From DASZHJ01 sp035541215 (GTDB lineage: Bacteria; Pseudomonadota; Alphaproteobacteria; ATCC43930; CGMCC-115725), in NCBI GenBank assembly GCA_035541215.1, contig DATKNV010000206.1, forward strand, positions 1 through 64,000: 64,000 bases of DNA, given 5' to 3'. The notes beneath the pieces are model-generated. The model saw only the letters and a program-made list of their open reading frames with translations, searched no databases and was not told the DNA's origin. A program made the position numbers and the translations under genes. Below, piece by piece: positions 33,583-41,906 of this stretch (position 1 is its first letter; each line of letters begins with the position of its first letter).

Positions 33583-34491
33583 CTAGCGCATCGATAGGAC
33601 GGAGACTCCCGCTCCGACGCGCGTGCTTCGGTAGCCGGAGCGCCGGCCGAGGCGTACCGCAAAGCAGAAGACGCCGATGCCGATCGCGCCGCCGGCGACG
33701 ACGTCGGCGATGTAATGCCCGCCCATCAGCGGCGTGCACGCGACGATCGCGGCCTCCAGCAGCACCACGAAGGGAAAGAGCCTCGGCAGCCGCGCGCAGG
33801 AGCAGGCCACGAGCACGGCGAGCAGGGTGTGGAACGACGGGAACGAGACCAGCCCTGCCATCGCCGCCGGATCGAGGGCGCGGAGTCTGCCGTCCCGCAC
33901 GGCCTCGAACTGCAGCGCGAAGTCCGCGAGATGCGCCAAGCCCGCGCGATTGTAGGCGCTCGCGGCCGGCAGCATCGCCGAGAGCGCGATCGTCAAGGCG
34001 ACCCCGATCGCATTGGCGAGCGTGAAGGCGCGCAGCCGCTCGGGGTCGGCGTATCCGACGACGATGCAGATCACGGGTATCTGCAGGAGCAGCAGGCGAT
34101 AGACGAAATCTGCAGCCGCGAGCGCCGGCGGGTGGGCGCTCGCCCAGGCGAATTGCGTCGGCCACTCGAGGCCGATCCACCGATCGCCGGCAGCGAGCGC
34201 GCCGTCCACGCAGGGAAAGCGCAGGCTCGCCGCCGGATATTGCAGGAAGAGCGCTGCCGTGCCGCAGGCCGTGAACTCGGCGAGACAGAGAAACGGAACG
34301 GCGATACGCGCGAGCTCCGGCCGGTCTCGCGAATAGCGGGCAAGCGCGATGCCGCCCGCAATCGTTGCAGCGGCGGCGGCGAGCGGCCCGCCATGGACCT
34401 CGAGCTTGAACCCCTGAACCCAGCCGAGAAGGAGCGCGAGGGTAAACAGATTGCCATTGATGATCCAAACGATTTTCGAGTAAACGTGCAT
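33583..34491 (-). CDS. PAP2-superfamily membrane phosphatase/transferase
   Basis: 302 residues from ATG 34491 with about seven membrane segments. The PAP2 signatures occur in the C-terminal third: SFPSFHT (~228-234) and GGHYIADVVAGG (~270-281), giving the two catalytic histidines. The arrangement resembles the inositol-phosphorylceramide synthase/AUR1-like branch of PAP2 rather than soluble acid phosphatases. It probably acts on a lipid phosphate at the periplasmic face. Convergent with the ferritin-like gene. Confidence 0.8.
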   Translation of the reverse strand: MHVYSKIVWIINGNLFTLALLLGWVQGFKLEVHGGPLAAAAATIAGGIALARYSRDRPELARIAVPFLCLAEFTACGTAALFLQYPAASLRFPCVDGALAAGDRWIGLEWPTQFAWASAHPPALAAADFVYRLLLLQIPVICIVVGYADPERLRAFTLANAIGVALTIALSAMLPAASAYNRAGLAHLADFALQFEAVRDGRLRALDPAAMAGLVSFPSFHTLLAVLVACSCARLPRLFPFVVLLEAAIVACTPLMGGHYIADVVAGGAIGIGVFCFAVRLGRRSGYRSTRVGAGVSVLSMR

Positions 34492-34630
34492 CTGCCCCCC
34501 TTGCGCACGTCGCGGTCGCACACGCGAGTACTCTAAAACAGAGAGTGCGGCCGATCAGCCGCACTGCTGCCTAGCATCGAATTCCTTTAGATTTCGTTAG
34601 GGCCGATAGCGCGCCGAGGGGTTTCAACCC

Positions 34631-34906
34631 CTATTGCGTGCGCCTTTGCGCGAAGCCCGCGGAGCCGTCGTCCTCGGCCGCCGATCGCTCCACCGCCTTG
34701 ACGCTCGCGAGCATCGGGCCGCGGCGGCAGGCGGCCTCGATCTCCGCGATCACGGCCGCCTCGCCGATGAGCAAAGTCTCCACCGTTCCGTCTGCGCGAT
34801 TACGCACCCAGCCGCGGATGCCGCGCTTTTGCGCCTCACGCTCGACGAAGGCGCGGAAGCCCACGCCCTGCACGCGGCCTGAGATCAGGAGGCGCAGCGC
34901 CGCCAT
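34631..34906 (-). CDS. acyP: Acylphosphatase
   Basis: 91 residues. The fold signature SGRVQGVGFRAFVEREA with the catalytic arginine (~residue 18), and GWVRNRADGTVETLLIGE with the catalytic asparagine, are intact. It hydrolyses acyl phosphates in the cytoplasm. It starts three bases after the pccA stop and is therefore co-translated with the carboxylase subunit, a linkage seen in other alphaproteobacteria. The C-terminus has an extended Ala/Glu/Asp segment. Confidence 0.95.
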   Translation of the reverse strand: MAALRLLISGRVQGVGFRAFVEREAQKRGIRGWVRNRADGTVETLLIGEAAVIAEIEAACRRGPMLASVKAVERSAAEDDGSAGFAQRRTQ

Positions 34907-34909
34907 CGC

Positions 34910-36892
34910 TCAGGCGAATTCCAGAATGACCTGGTCGACGGCGAGGCTGTCGCCGGGCTTGGCGCAGAGCTTGCCGACGGTGGCGTCGCGCTCGGCGCGG
35001 AGCACGTTCTCCATCTTCATGGCCTCGACCACCGCGAGCTCCTCGCCGGCCTTCACTTCCTGGCCGGATTTGACCGCGATCGAGACCAGGAGCCCTGGCA
35101 TCGGCGAGCGGAGCGCCCGCGAAAGATCGGGCGCGGCCTTCGCCGGCATGGCCGCCAGAAGCTCCGCCGCGCGCGGCGAGAGCGCCTTTGCGGGCACGGC
35201 GACGCCGCGATAGGTCAGGCGATGGAAGGCGCCCTCGCGGTCGATCTGTACCACGACGGGCCTGCCGTCAACCGTGCCGCGGAAGAGGGGCTCGCCGGGG
35301 CGCCAGTCAGGGACGACCATCGCGCGCGTGCCGCCCTCGCTGACGGCATAGCCTTGGCCCGCAGGCTCGACGCGGAGGAGCGCGCGATCTTCCGCGAGCA
35401 TCACCGTCCAATCCGCCGGCGGGACCGCCCCGTGCCCCGGAAGCTGGCCGCCGATCCGCGCCTCGCTCTCGGCCGTCATGCGCGCGACCACGGCGGCGAC
35501 TGCGCGGAGCGTCGGCGCCGCGCCCTCCGGCAGGGTCGTCTGGACGGCGCCGCCCGGGAATTCCTCCGCGATGAAATTCGTGGAGAGGCGGGCCTGGACG
35601 AAGCGCGGCCGCTCCAGCAGCGCCGCGAGGAAGCCGATGTTGTTGGTGACGCCGCGGATGTGGAAGGCATCGAGCGCCTCGATGAGGCGGGCGCGGGCGG
35701 CCTCGCGGTCGGCGCCGAAGGCCACGGTCTTCGCGATCATGGGGTCGTAGTGGATGCCGATCTCCGCGCCCTCGTAGACGCCGCTGTCCACGCGGACGTC
35801 ATCGCCCTGAGGCTCCCGGTAGCGCACGAGGCGGCCGATCGATGGGAGAAAGCCGCGCGCGGGATCCTCGGCGTAGACACGCGCCTCGATCGCGTGTCCC
35901 TTGAGCTTGATGTCGCTCTGCTTGAACGCCAGCTTCTCGCCCGCGGCGATGCGGATCATCCACTCCACGAGGTCGAGGCCGGTCACGTACTCCGTCACGG
36001 GATGCTCGACCTGGAGCCGAGTGTTCATCTCGAGGAAATAGAAGTTGCGGCGGGCATCGACGATGAACTCGCAGGTGCCGGCGGAGCGGTAGCCCACGGC
36101 GGCCGCGAGCGCCACCGCCTGGGCGCCCATGGCGGCGCGGGTCATCGCGTCGAGGAAGGGGCTCGGCGCCTCCTCAATCACCTTCTGATGCCGGCGCTGG
36201 ATCGAGCACTCGCGTTCGCCGAGATGGAGCACGGTGCCGTGCGCGTCCGCGAGCACCTGGATCTCGATGTGGCGCGGCTCCTCCACGTATTTTTCGATGA
36301 AGACGCGCTCGTCCGCGAAGCTCGAGCGCGCCTCGTTCTGGGCGGAGCGGAAGCCCTCCATTACCTCGGCGTCCGTCCTCGCGATGCGCATGCCTTTGCC
36401 GCCGCCGCCCGCGGAGGCCTTGATCATCACGGGGTAGCCCACCTCGTGCGCGATCTTGCGCGCGGTCTCGGCATCGGGGATGACGCCGAGATGGCCGGGG
36501 ACGGTGGTGACGCCCGCCTTCTTCGCGAGCTTCTTCGATTCGATCTTGTCGCCCATCGCGGCGATCGCCGCGGGCGGCGGCCCAATGAAGGCGATCCCCG
36601 CTTTCTCGAGTGCCGCCGCGAACTCGGCCTTCTCCGAGAGGAAGCCGTAGCCGGGATGCACGGCCTCCGCGCCGGTCCTCTTGCAGGCCTCGACGATCTT
36701 CTCGATCCTGAGATAGCTCTCCGCCGACCTCGCGCCGCCGATCGCGACCGCCTCGTCCGCCATCCGCACGTGGAGCGCGTCCGCATCCGCCTCGGAGTAG
36801 ACCGCAACGGTCGCGATTCCCATCCGCGGCGCCGTCCGCATCACCCGGCACGCGATCTCCCCGCGATTTGCGATCAGGATTTTCTTGAACAT
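34910..36892 (-). CDS. pccA: Propionyl-CoA carboxylase, biotin-containing alpha subunit
   Basis: 660 residues from ATG 36892. Biotin carboxylase domain ~1-450: MFKKILIANRGEIACRVMRT, ASAGGGGKGMRIA ATP loop, FYFLEMNTRLQVEHPVTE. A BT-type linker follows (~460-590), then the biotinyl domain with EAMKMEN (Lys ~626). It carboxylates biotin for transfer to propionyl-CoA by PccB. The typical neighbour pccB is upstream, but a 535-base insertion element now separates them. A related 3-methylcrotonyl-CoA carboxylase role cannot be fully excluded. Confidence 0.93.
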   Translation of the reverse strand: MFKKILIANRGEIACRVMRTAPRMGIATVAVYSEADADALHVRMADEAVAIGGARSAESYLRIEKIVEACKRTGAEAVHPGYGFLSEKAEFAAALEKAGIAFIGPPPAAIAAMGDKIESKKLAKKAGVTTVPGHLGVIPDAETARKIAHEVGYPVMIKASAGGGGKGMRIARTDAEVMEGFRSAQNEARSSFADERVFIEKYVEEPRHIEIQVLADAHGTVLHLGERECSIQRRHQKVIEEAPSPFLDAMTRAAMGAQAVALAAAVGYRSAGTCEFIVDARRNFYFLEMNTRLQVEHPVTEYVTGLDLVEWMIRIAAGEKLAFKQSDIKLKGHAIEARVYAEDPARGFLPSIGRLVRYREPQGDDVRVDSGVYEGAEIGIHYDPMIAKTVAFGADREAARARLIEALDAFHIRGVTNNIGFLAALLERPRFVQARLSTNFIAEEFPGGAVQTTLPEGAAPTLRAVAAVVARMTAESEARIGGQLPGHGAVPPADWTVMLAEDRALLRVEPAGQGYAVSEGGTRAMVVPDWRPGEPLFRGTVDGRPVVVQIDREGAFHRLTYRGVAVPAKALSPRAAELLAAMPAKAAPDLSRALRSPMPGLLVSIAVKSGQEVKAGEELAVVEAMKMENVLRAERDATVGKLCAKPGDSLAVDQVILEFA

Positions 36893-36923
36893 TATCGTGC
36901 GTTCAAAAAAGGTGAAAAAGATT

Positions 36924-37458
36924 GAACCGCCAAGACGCCAAGACGCCAAGAATTTTATCGCCAGCGCCTCGCGCCAAAGTGGCGTGATTGACGGGATGAG
37001 CTAGATTGATCTCCGATCCCCATTCACGGGAAAAGACATGCTCGAACCTTCCGTTGACCATGATATCGCTGCGCGACAGATCGTGGATGCGGCGTTTGCC
37101 GTTCATAGGACGCTGGGGCCTGGGCTTCTCGAATCTGTCTACGAACAATGTCTCGCGCACGAACTGACTATCCGCAACTTCCATGTCGCCCGACAAGTGG
37201 CCCTGCCGGTCAGCTATCGCGGCGTCATGATCGAGGCCGGTTATCGCGTGGACGTTTTGGTGAATGATCTGGTGATTGCGGAGGTGAAGGCGGTGGAGAA
37301 GCTTCTGCCAGTACATGAAGCGCAGCTCCTCACCTACCTCAAGCTTTCCGGAAAGAGGGTAGGCCTTCTCATCAACTTCAACTCCGTCCGCATCAAGGAC
37401 GGGATACGTCGCTTGATCGGATGAGAGAAGACTTGGCGTCTTGGCGCCTTGGCGGTTC
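36924..37458. mobile_element. Inverted-repeat-bounded element carrying a GxxExxY gene
   Basis: Terminal inverted repeats of 27 bases (36924-36950 and 37432-37458) match at 26 positions. Each consists of three tandem octamers of the form CGCCAAGA preceded by GAAC. Inside lies only the gene at 37038-37424, whose stop is seven bases from the right repeat. The unit splits the pccB-pccA operon and a related gene-less unit occurs at 44657. No obvious target duplication is seen. Mobility is inferred from structure. Confidence 0.65.
37038..37424 (+). CDS. GxxExxY family PDDEXK-like nuclease
   Basis: 128 residues from ATG 37038. The name-giving motif is G29-LL-E32-SV-Y35, followed by the nuclease-like core: Asp72 in GYRVDVLV and Glu82-Val-Lys84 in VIAEVKAVEKL, then QLLTYLKLSGKRVGLLINF. 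The family (PDDEXK_3) is predicted to be a small nuclease; no substrate is established. It is transcribed opposite to pccB/pccA, is AT-richer than its neighbours, and fills an inverted-repeat-bounded insertion, all suggesting recent acquisition. Confidence 0.88.
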   Translation: MLEPSVDHDIAARQIVDAAFAVHRTLGPGLLESVYEQCLAHELTIRNFHVARQVALPVSYRGVMIEAGYRVDVLVNDLVIAEVKAVEKLLPVHEAQLLTYLKLSGKRVGLLINFNSVRIKDGIRRLIG

Positions 37459-37515
37459 ATGTTTCTGGTTTCCAGTGCTGCCGGCGCTATTCGCTATCCC
37501 CTTGCGGCGCCGTCC

Positions 37516-39048
37516 TTACAGCGGAATGTTGTCGTGCTTCTTCCACGGGTTCTCCAGGCGCTTGTCGCGGAGCATGGCAAGCGCGCGGCAGAGGCGGCGG
37601 CGGGTGCCGTGGGGCATGATCACGTCGTCGATGAAGCCGCGCGAGCCCGCGACGAAGGGATTCGCGAATTTCTGCCGGTACTCCTCGGTGCGCGCCTCGA
37701 GCTTCGCGGGGTCGCCGGCGTCCGCGCGGAAAATGATCTCGACCGCGCCCTTGGGCCCCATCACCGCGATCTCCGCGGAAGGCCAGGCGTAGTTGACGTC
37801 GCCCCTGAGATGCTTCGAGCTCATGACGTCGTAGGCGCCGCCATATGCCTTGCGCGTGATTAGCGTCACCTTCGGCACCGTCGCCTCGGAATAGGCGTAG
37901 AGCAGCTTCGCGCCGTGCTTGATGATGCCGCCGAACTCCTGTGCGGTCCCCGGCAGGAAGCCCGGCACGTCCACGAAGGTGACGATGGGAATGTTGAAGC
38001 AGTCGCAGAAACGCACGAAGCGCGCGGCCTTGCGCGAGCTGTCGATGTCGAGGCAGCCCGCGAGCACCATCGGCTGATTGGCGACGATCCCCACGGGATG
38101 GCCCTCGAGGCGCAGGAAGCCAACGAGGATATTCTTGGCATAGCTCGGCTGCAGCTCGAAGAACTCGCCCTCGTCCGCGACCTTCTCGATGAGCTCGCGC
38201 ATGTCGTAGGGCTTGTTGGGATTGAGCGGCACCAGCGTGTCGAGCGAGGACTCCTGGCGTTCCGCGGGATCGGAAGTGGGCCGGACCGGCGGCTTCTCGC
38301 GGTTGCTCGCGGGAAGGAAGCCGAGGAAGCGCCGGAGCTCGATCAACGCCTCGACGTCGTTCTCGAAGGCGAGGTCCGCCACACCCGAGCGCGTCGTGTG
38401 CGTGACGGCGCCGCCGAGCTCCTCCTGCGTCACCGCCTCGTGCGTCACGGTCTTCACGACATCGGGCCCAGTCACGAACATGTAGGAACTGTCCTTCACC
38501 ATGAAGATGAAGTCCGTCATCGCCGGCGAATAGACGGCGCCGCCCGCGCAGGGCCCCATGATGAGCGAGACCTGCGGAACCACCCCGGAGGCGAGGACGT
38601 TCCGCTGGAACACCTCGGCATAGCCCGCGAGCGAGGCGACGCCGTCCTGGATGCGCGCGCCACCGCTGTCGTTGAGGCCGATCACGGGCGCGCCCACCTT
38701 CATCGCTTCGTCCATGATCTTGCAGATCTTCTCCGCATGCGCCTCGCTGAGGCTGCCGCCGAAGACCGTGAAGTCCTGGCTGAAGACGAAGACGAGCCGG
38801 CCATTCACGGTGCCGAAGCCAGTGACGACGCCGTCGCCGGGGATCTTCTGCTCGGCCATGCCGAAGTCGTGGCTGCGATGCTCGACGTACATGCCCCACT
38901 CCTCGAAGGAGCCGGGGTCGAGCAGCAGATCGATGCGCTCGCGCGCGGTGAGCTTGCCCTTTGCATGCTGTGCCTCGATGCGGCGCTTGCCGCCGCCGAG
39001 CGCCGCCGCGCGGCGTTTCTCCTCGAGCTGGCGCAGTATGTCCTGCAT
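37516..39048 (-). CDS. pccB: Propionyl-CoA carboxylase beta subunit (carboxyltransferase)
   Basis: 510 residues, the standard length. Carboxyltransferase landmarks: KGKLTARERIDLLLDPGSFE, LNDSGGARIQDGVASLAGY, IMGPCAGGAVYSPAMTDFIF, and in the C-half FVDVPGFLPGTAQEFGGIIK with RKAYGGAYDVM. It transfers CO2 from biotin to propionyl-CoA, making methylmalonyl-CoA for odd-chain and branched amino-acid catabolism. Upstream of pccA on the same strand, but separated by the GxxExxY element. Confidence 0.95.
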   Translation of the reverse strand: MQDILRQLEEKRRAAALGGGKRRIEAQHAKGKLTARERIDLLLDPGSFEEWGMYVEHRSHDFGMAEQKIPGDGVVTGFGTVNGRLVFVFSQDFTVFGGSLSEAHAEKICKIMDEAMKVGAPVIGLNDSGGARIQDGVASLAGYAEVFQRNVLASGVVPQVSLIMGPCAGGAVYSPAMTDFIFMVKDSSYMFVTGPDVVKTVTHEAVTQEELGGAVTHTTRSGVADLAFENDVEALIELRRFLGFLPASNREKPPVRPTSDPAERQESSLDTLVPLNPNKPYDMRELIEKVADEGEFFELQPSYAKNILVGFLRLEGHPVGIVANQPMVLAGCLDIDSSRKAARFVRFCDCFNIPIVTFVDVPGFLPGTAQEFGGIIKHGAKLLYAYSEATVPKVTLITRKAYGGAYDVMSSKHLRGDVNYAWPSAEIAVMGPKGAVEIIFRADAGDPAKLEARTEEYRQKFANPFVAGSRGFIDDVIMPHGTRRRLCRALAMLRDKRLENPWKKHDNIPL

Positions 39049-39186
39049 GATCGCCTGCCCCCGATATCGGCTAAGTCTCGGGCGGGAATAGCATCATTGC
39101 GAGCGCCGCGCCAGGGGCGGAGTGGCCGGCAAGAGCTCGCCCCGCTATACTGCTCTCGCGCCGCTACGACGCACGCAGGACCTTCG

Positions 39187-39855
39187 ATGCCCGCACCTTC
39201 CGACCCCAGACAGAATCCGCAATCCCGCTTCGACGCGCTCGCACAGGCCGCGGCCCAGCCCTCGGCGGCGGCCGGGCTTCGTGAGGATATGACGCGCGCG
39301 GCCGTCGAGCTCATCGACGCCTTGAGCGCTCAGGGCGACGCTGCGGCGGCACGCGCCGTTTACGGGCGGCTCGCGGCGATCGCCGCGGCCCATGCGGGAG
39401 AGCCGCGCCTGCGGCTATGGCAGGGCTGGGCGGGCTTCCGCCTGATATCCGGCCACGCGCTCCCGCCGGTCCGCGAGGAGGCGCGGGCGGTGCTGGACGA
39501 CGTCGATCGCCTTGCCGCGGCGCATCCGGATCAGCCGGATTTGCGCGAGCTGCTCGCGCGCAGCCTGTGGCACCACGCCCATAACTGCGCGAGCGAGCGC
39601 GATTTTGCGGAGGCGCGTTCCGTGCATGCGCGGCTCGTGGCCCTGGTCGCGGCGCACCCCAGCGAACCCCGTCTCGTCGCCGACCTCGCGGAATCCTATG
39701 CCACGCTCTTCGTGTTCGCGGCGGAAGCGGGCGACTTTGCGGCCGGGCGCGCGCTTGCGGAGGAGATTCGCGCGCTTGCAGCGGCGCATCCGAACGAGGC
39801 GCGAGCGCGCGAGGCGCTGGCGACGGTCGAGCGGGTGCTGCCGCGATTTCCCTGA
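39187..39855 (+). CDS. Helical (TPR-like) protein of unknown function
   Basis: 222 residues from ATG 39187. It is Ala/Arg/Glu-rich with repeated helical pairs in which AAHPxxPxLRxxLA occurs several times (AAHPDQPDLRELLARSLW, AAHPSEPRLVADLAESYA, AAHPNEARAREALA), a TPR-like periodicity of about 48 residues. No signal or membrane segment. It is the only plus-strand gene between pccB and atp12, and the frame is open far upstream by chance in GC-rich DNA. Function unknown. Confidence 0.6.
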   Translation: MPAPSDPRQNPQSRFDALAQAAAQPSAAAGLREDMTRAAVELIDALSAQGDAAAARAVYGRLAAIAAAHAGEPRLRLWQGWAGFRLISGHALPPVREEARAVLDDVDRLAAAHPDQPDLRELLARSLWHHAHNCASERDFAEARSVHARLVALVAAHPSEPRLVADLAESYATLFVFAAEAGDFAAGRALAEEIRALAAAHPNEARAREALATVERVLPRFP

Positions 39856-39861
39856 GCGGCC

Positions 39862-40584
39862 TCAGCTCGCCAATAGCGCCACGAAGCGGGCGGCGAGGGC
39901 TACGTCCTCCCTGAGACCGGCGCGGCGCTTCGTCTGCTCGGGGTCCTCGCCCCAGCGCTCGATCTGGAAGCTTTCGTCGAGCTGCGCCGCGGCGAAGGCG
40001 GCCTCGGCGTCGAGGCGCCCCTCGATGAGCGCGAGCGCCAGCACCAGCGAGCCCAGCGCCGCCGTCGCAAGATGGAGGGCGGCAAGGCGGTGCGTGTCGT
40101 AGGCCTCGACCGCCCTCACGAATGCCGCGAGCGTCGGCGCCGGCTGCGGCACCGGGAGCACGCCCGACGTGACGCCGAGCGGCGCCCCGAAGCGCCCGGC
40201 CGCCCAGTCGATGAGCGGTTGCCAGGTCGCGTGCTGACGCTCGCGCAGCTCCCGCGGCTCCTCCGCGCGGTAGCAGACGAGATCGGTCCCTGCGTATTTC
40301 ACGATCTCCGCCACCACCGCCGAGCGCCGCGTCGCCGCGAGATCGCGCGCGATGCTCGCAAGACGCGTCAAGGGGAGGGCGCGGGGATCGACGCGCTCGC
40401 CCTGCGCCTGCCATTCCGCCGCGATCGCCTCGGCGAGCGCGCGCGTCGGCACCGTGAGCACGAACTTCGCGGGTGTGCGCACGGGCCTGCCGTCGAGCGC
40501 CACGCCGAAGCCGTGCTCGCCCTCCGTCACCGTCGCGTGCTCGTAGAAGCGCTTCACCCGCTCACTCGTCCTCGAAGATGCCAC
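39862..40584 (-). CDS. ATP12-family F1-ATPase assembly chaperone
   Basis: 240 residues. Atp12 hallmarks: RFYEHATVTEGEHGFGVALD near residue 12, LDGRPVRTPAKFVLTVPTRA, AIAAEWQAQGERVDP and the helical C-terminal domain with LDESFQIERWGED. It binds the F1 alpha subunit before assembly; the family is restricted to alphaproteobacteria and mitochondria. The start ATG lies inside the end of rluC (23-base overlap). Its presence supports the taxonomic call. Confidence 0.93.
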   Translation of the reverse strand: MASSRTSERVKRFYEHATVTEGEHGFGVALDGRPVRTPAKFVLTVPTRALAEAIAAEWQAQGERVDPRALPLTRLASIARDLAATRRSAVVAEIVKYAGTDLVCYRAEEPRELRERQHATWQPLIDWAAGRFGAPLGVTSGVLPVPQPAPTLAAFVRAVEAYDTHRLAALHLATAALGSLVLALALIEGRLDAEAAFAAAQLDESFQIERWGEDPEQTKRRAGLREDVALAARFVALLAS

Positions 40585-41539
40585 GGCCCTCGGACTCCTC
40601 GAAGCCCAGGAAGCGGAAGGTCGCCTTCATGTGCGGCGGGAGCGGCGCGGTCACCTTGAGTAGGCTGCCGTCGGGCCGCGGGAGGGCGAGGCTCCGCGCA
40701 TGGAGATGGAGCTTCCGCGGCTCCGGCACGCCCTCGGGCCGCGAGGCTGCGCCGCCGTATTTGCCGTCGCCGAGGATCGGCGTCCCAAGCGCCGCGCAAT
40801 GCGCGCGGAGCTGGTGCGTGCGCCCCGTGACGGGCATGAGCGCCACCCAAGCGAGCTTGCCGCCGGCATGGCTCACGACGCGATAGCGCGTGACCGCGGG
40901 CTTGCCTTCCTCCTCGTCCGGCACCACGCGCTCGCCGAGCCTCCCCGGCAATTTCGCCAGCGGGAGATCGACCTTGCCCTCGCGAGGCTTCGGCACGCCA
41001 ACGGTGACGGCCCAGTAAATCTTGGCGGTGGTCTTGGCGCGGAATGCCGCCGTGAGCTCCGCCGCCGCCTGGCGCGTGCGCGCGAGCAGCAGCACACCGC
41101 TGGTGTCGCGGTCGAGGCGATGGACGAGCCGCGGCCGCTCGGCGCTGCCGAAGCGGAGCGCGTCGAGGAGCGCGTCGAGATGCCGCTCGGTGCCGGTTCC
41201 GCCCTGCACCGCGAGCCCCGCGGGCTTGTCGAGCGCGATCAGGTCGTCGTCACGGTAGAGCACCGCCTTCTGCAGGAGCTTCGCATCCTCCGGCGTCGGC
41301 GCGAAGGCCGGTCCGGGGCCGCGCTCGGGCGCCGCACCCAGCGGCGGCACGCGCACGGTCTGTCCCGCCTGCACGCGGTCGCTCGCCTGCGCGCGCTTGC
41401 CGTCGAGCCGCACCTGACCCGTGCGCAGGAGCTTCTCCAGCCGCCCGTGCGTCAGCTCGGGGAAATGCCGCTTGAACCAGCGGTCGAGCCGGATGTCCCC
41501 GTCTTCCGCCGCAATGGATAGCGTGCGGACGCCGGTCAT
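40562..41539 (-). CDS. rluC: 23S rRNA pseudouridine synthase RluC/RluD family
   Basis: 325 residues. An S4-like domain (~15-65: RLDRWFKRHFPELTHGRLEK, GQVRLDGKRAQ) precedes the catalytic domain with the HRLDRDTSG motif carrying the active-site aspartate, and TGRTHQLRAHCAALGTPILG. It isomerises specific uridines in 23S rRNA. RluC is preferred from the rarA-rluC-atp12 context; RluD cannot be ruled out. Confidence 0.88.
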   Translation of the reverse strand: MTGVRTLSIAAEDGDIRLDRWFKRHFPELTHGRLEKLLRTGQVRLDGKRAQASDRVQAGQTVRVPPLGAAPERGPGPAFAPTPEDAKLLQKAVLYRDDDLIALDKPAGLAVQGGTGTERHLDALLDALRFGSAERPRLVHRLDRDTSGVLLLARTRQAAAELTAAFRAKTTAKIYWAVTVGVPKPREGKVDLPLAKLPGRLGERVVPDEEEGKPAVTRYRVVSHAGGKLAWVALMPVTGRTHQLRAHCAALGTPILGDGKYGGAASRPEGVPEPRKLHLHARSLALPRPDGSLLKVTAPLPPHMKATFRFLGFEESEGRGIFEDE

Positions 41540-41744
41540 GTCTGTCCTTTTTGGGCGCGCATGGGCGGCGCATCCTAGCGAGGGCGTTGAAATTTCTCCA
41601 CTCTCTCGGCCCCGAGCGGCGCCGGGGGATCCGAGCCGGTGCGCCCCTCACGGGATTGTGCGTCCGCCGGCTGTACCGCCGCCGCCGGATTGGAGTAAGC
41701 TATCGCAGTCGGATTTCGGTCCGGCGGTATTCATGGAGGCGAGG

Positions 41745-41849
41745 ATGCGTGGCTTGATCGCTCTGGTTCTCCTGGCCCTGGTGGGCGTCGGCATGGCCGC
41801 CGCTTCGGCGTCGGCGTGCCCGCCCGATACGCGCTACGAAGGCTCGTAA
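41745..41849 (+). CDS. 34-residue secreted peptide, unknown
   Basis: ATG 41745 with an excellent RBS (GGAGG five to nine bases upstream). The product has a hydrophobic signal sequence (GLIALVLLALVGVGMAAA) ending in SACPPDTRYEGS, so the mature part is very short with a single cysteine that could be lipid-modified. A strong hairpin terminator follows 23 bases after the stop. RBS plus terminator argue for a real small gene despite its length. Confidence 0.55.
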   Translation: MRGLIALVLLALVGVGMAAASASACPPDTRYEGS

Positions 41850-41871
41850 GCCCCTCGATCGCGAAGATGCC

Positions 41872-41901
41872 GAAAGGGCGGAGCCTCGGCTCCGCCCTTT
41901 C
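41872..41901. terminator. Intrinsic terminator, probably bidirectional
   Basis: Perfect 14-base stem GAAAGGGCGGAGCC / GGCTCCGCCCTTTC with a two-base centre, followed on the plus strand by GCTTTCTAG. It lies between the converging 41745 peptide gene and rarA and could serve both. Confidence 0.8.
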
Positions 41902-41906
41902 GCTTT

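Noticed and set aside
35222..36925. 567-codon open frame on the plus strand
   Set aside because: Mirror frame of pccA; no RBS and no conserved motif.
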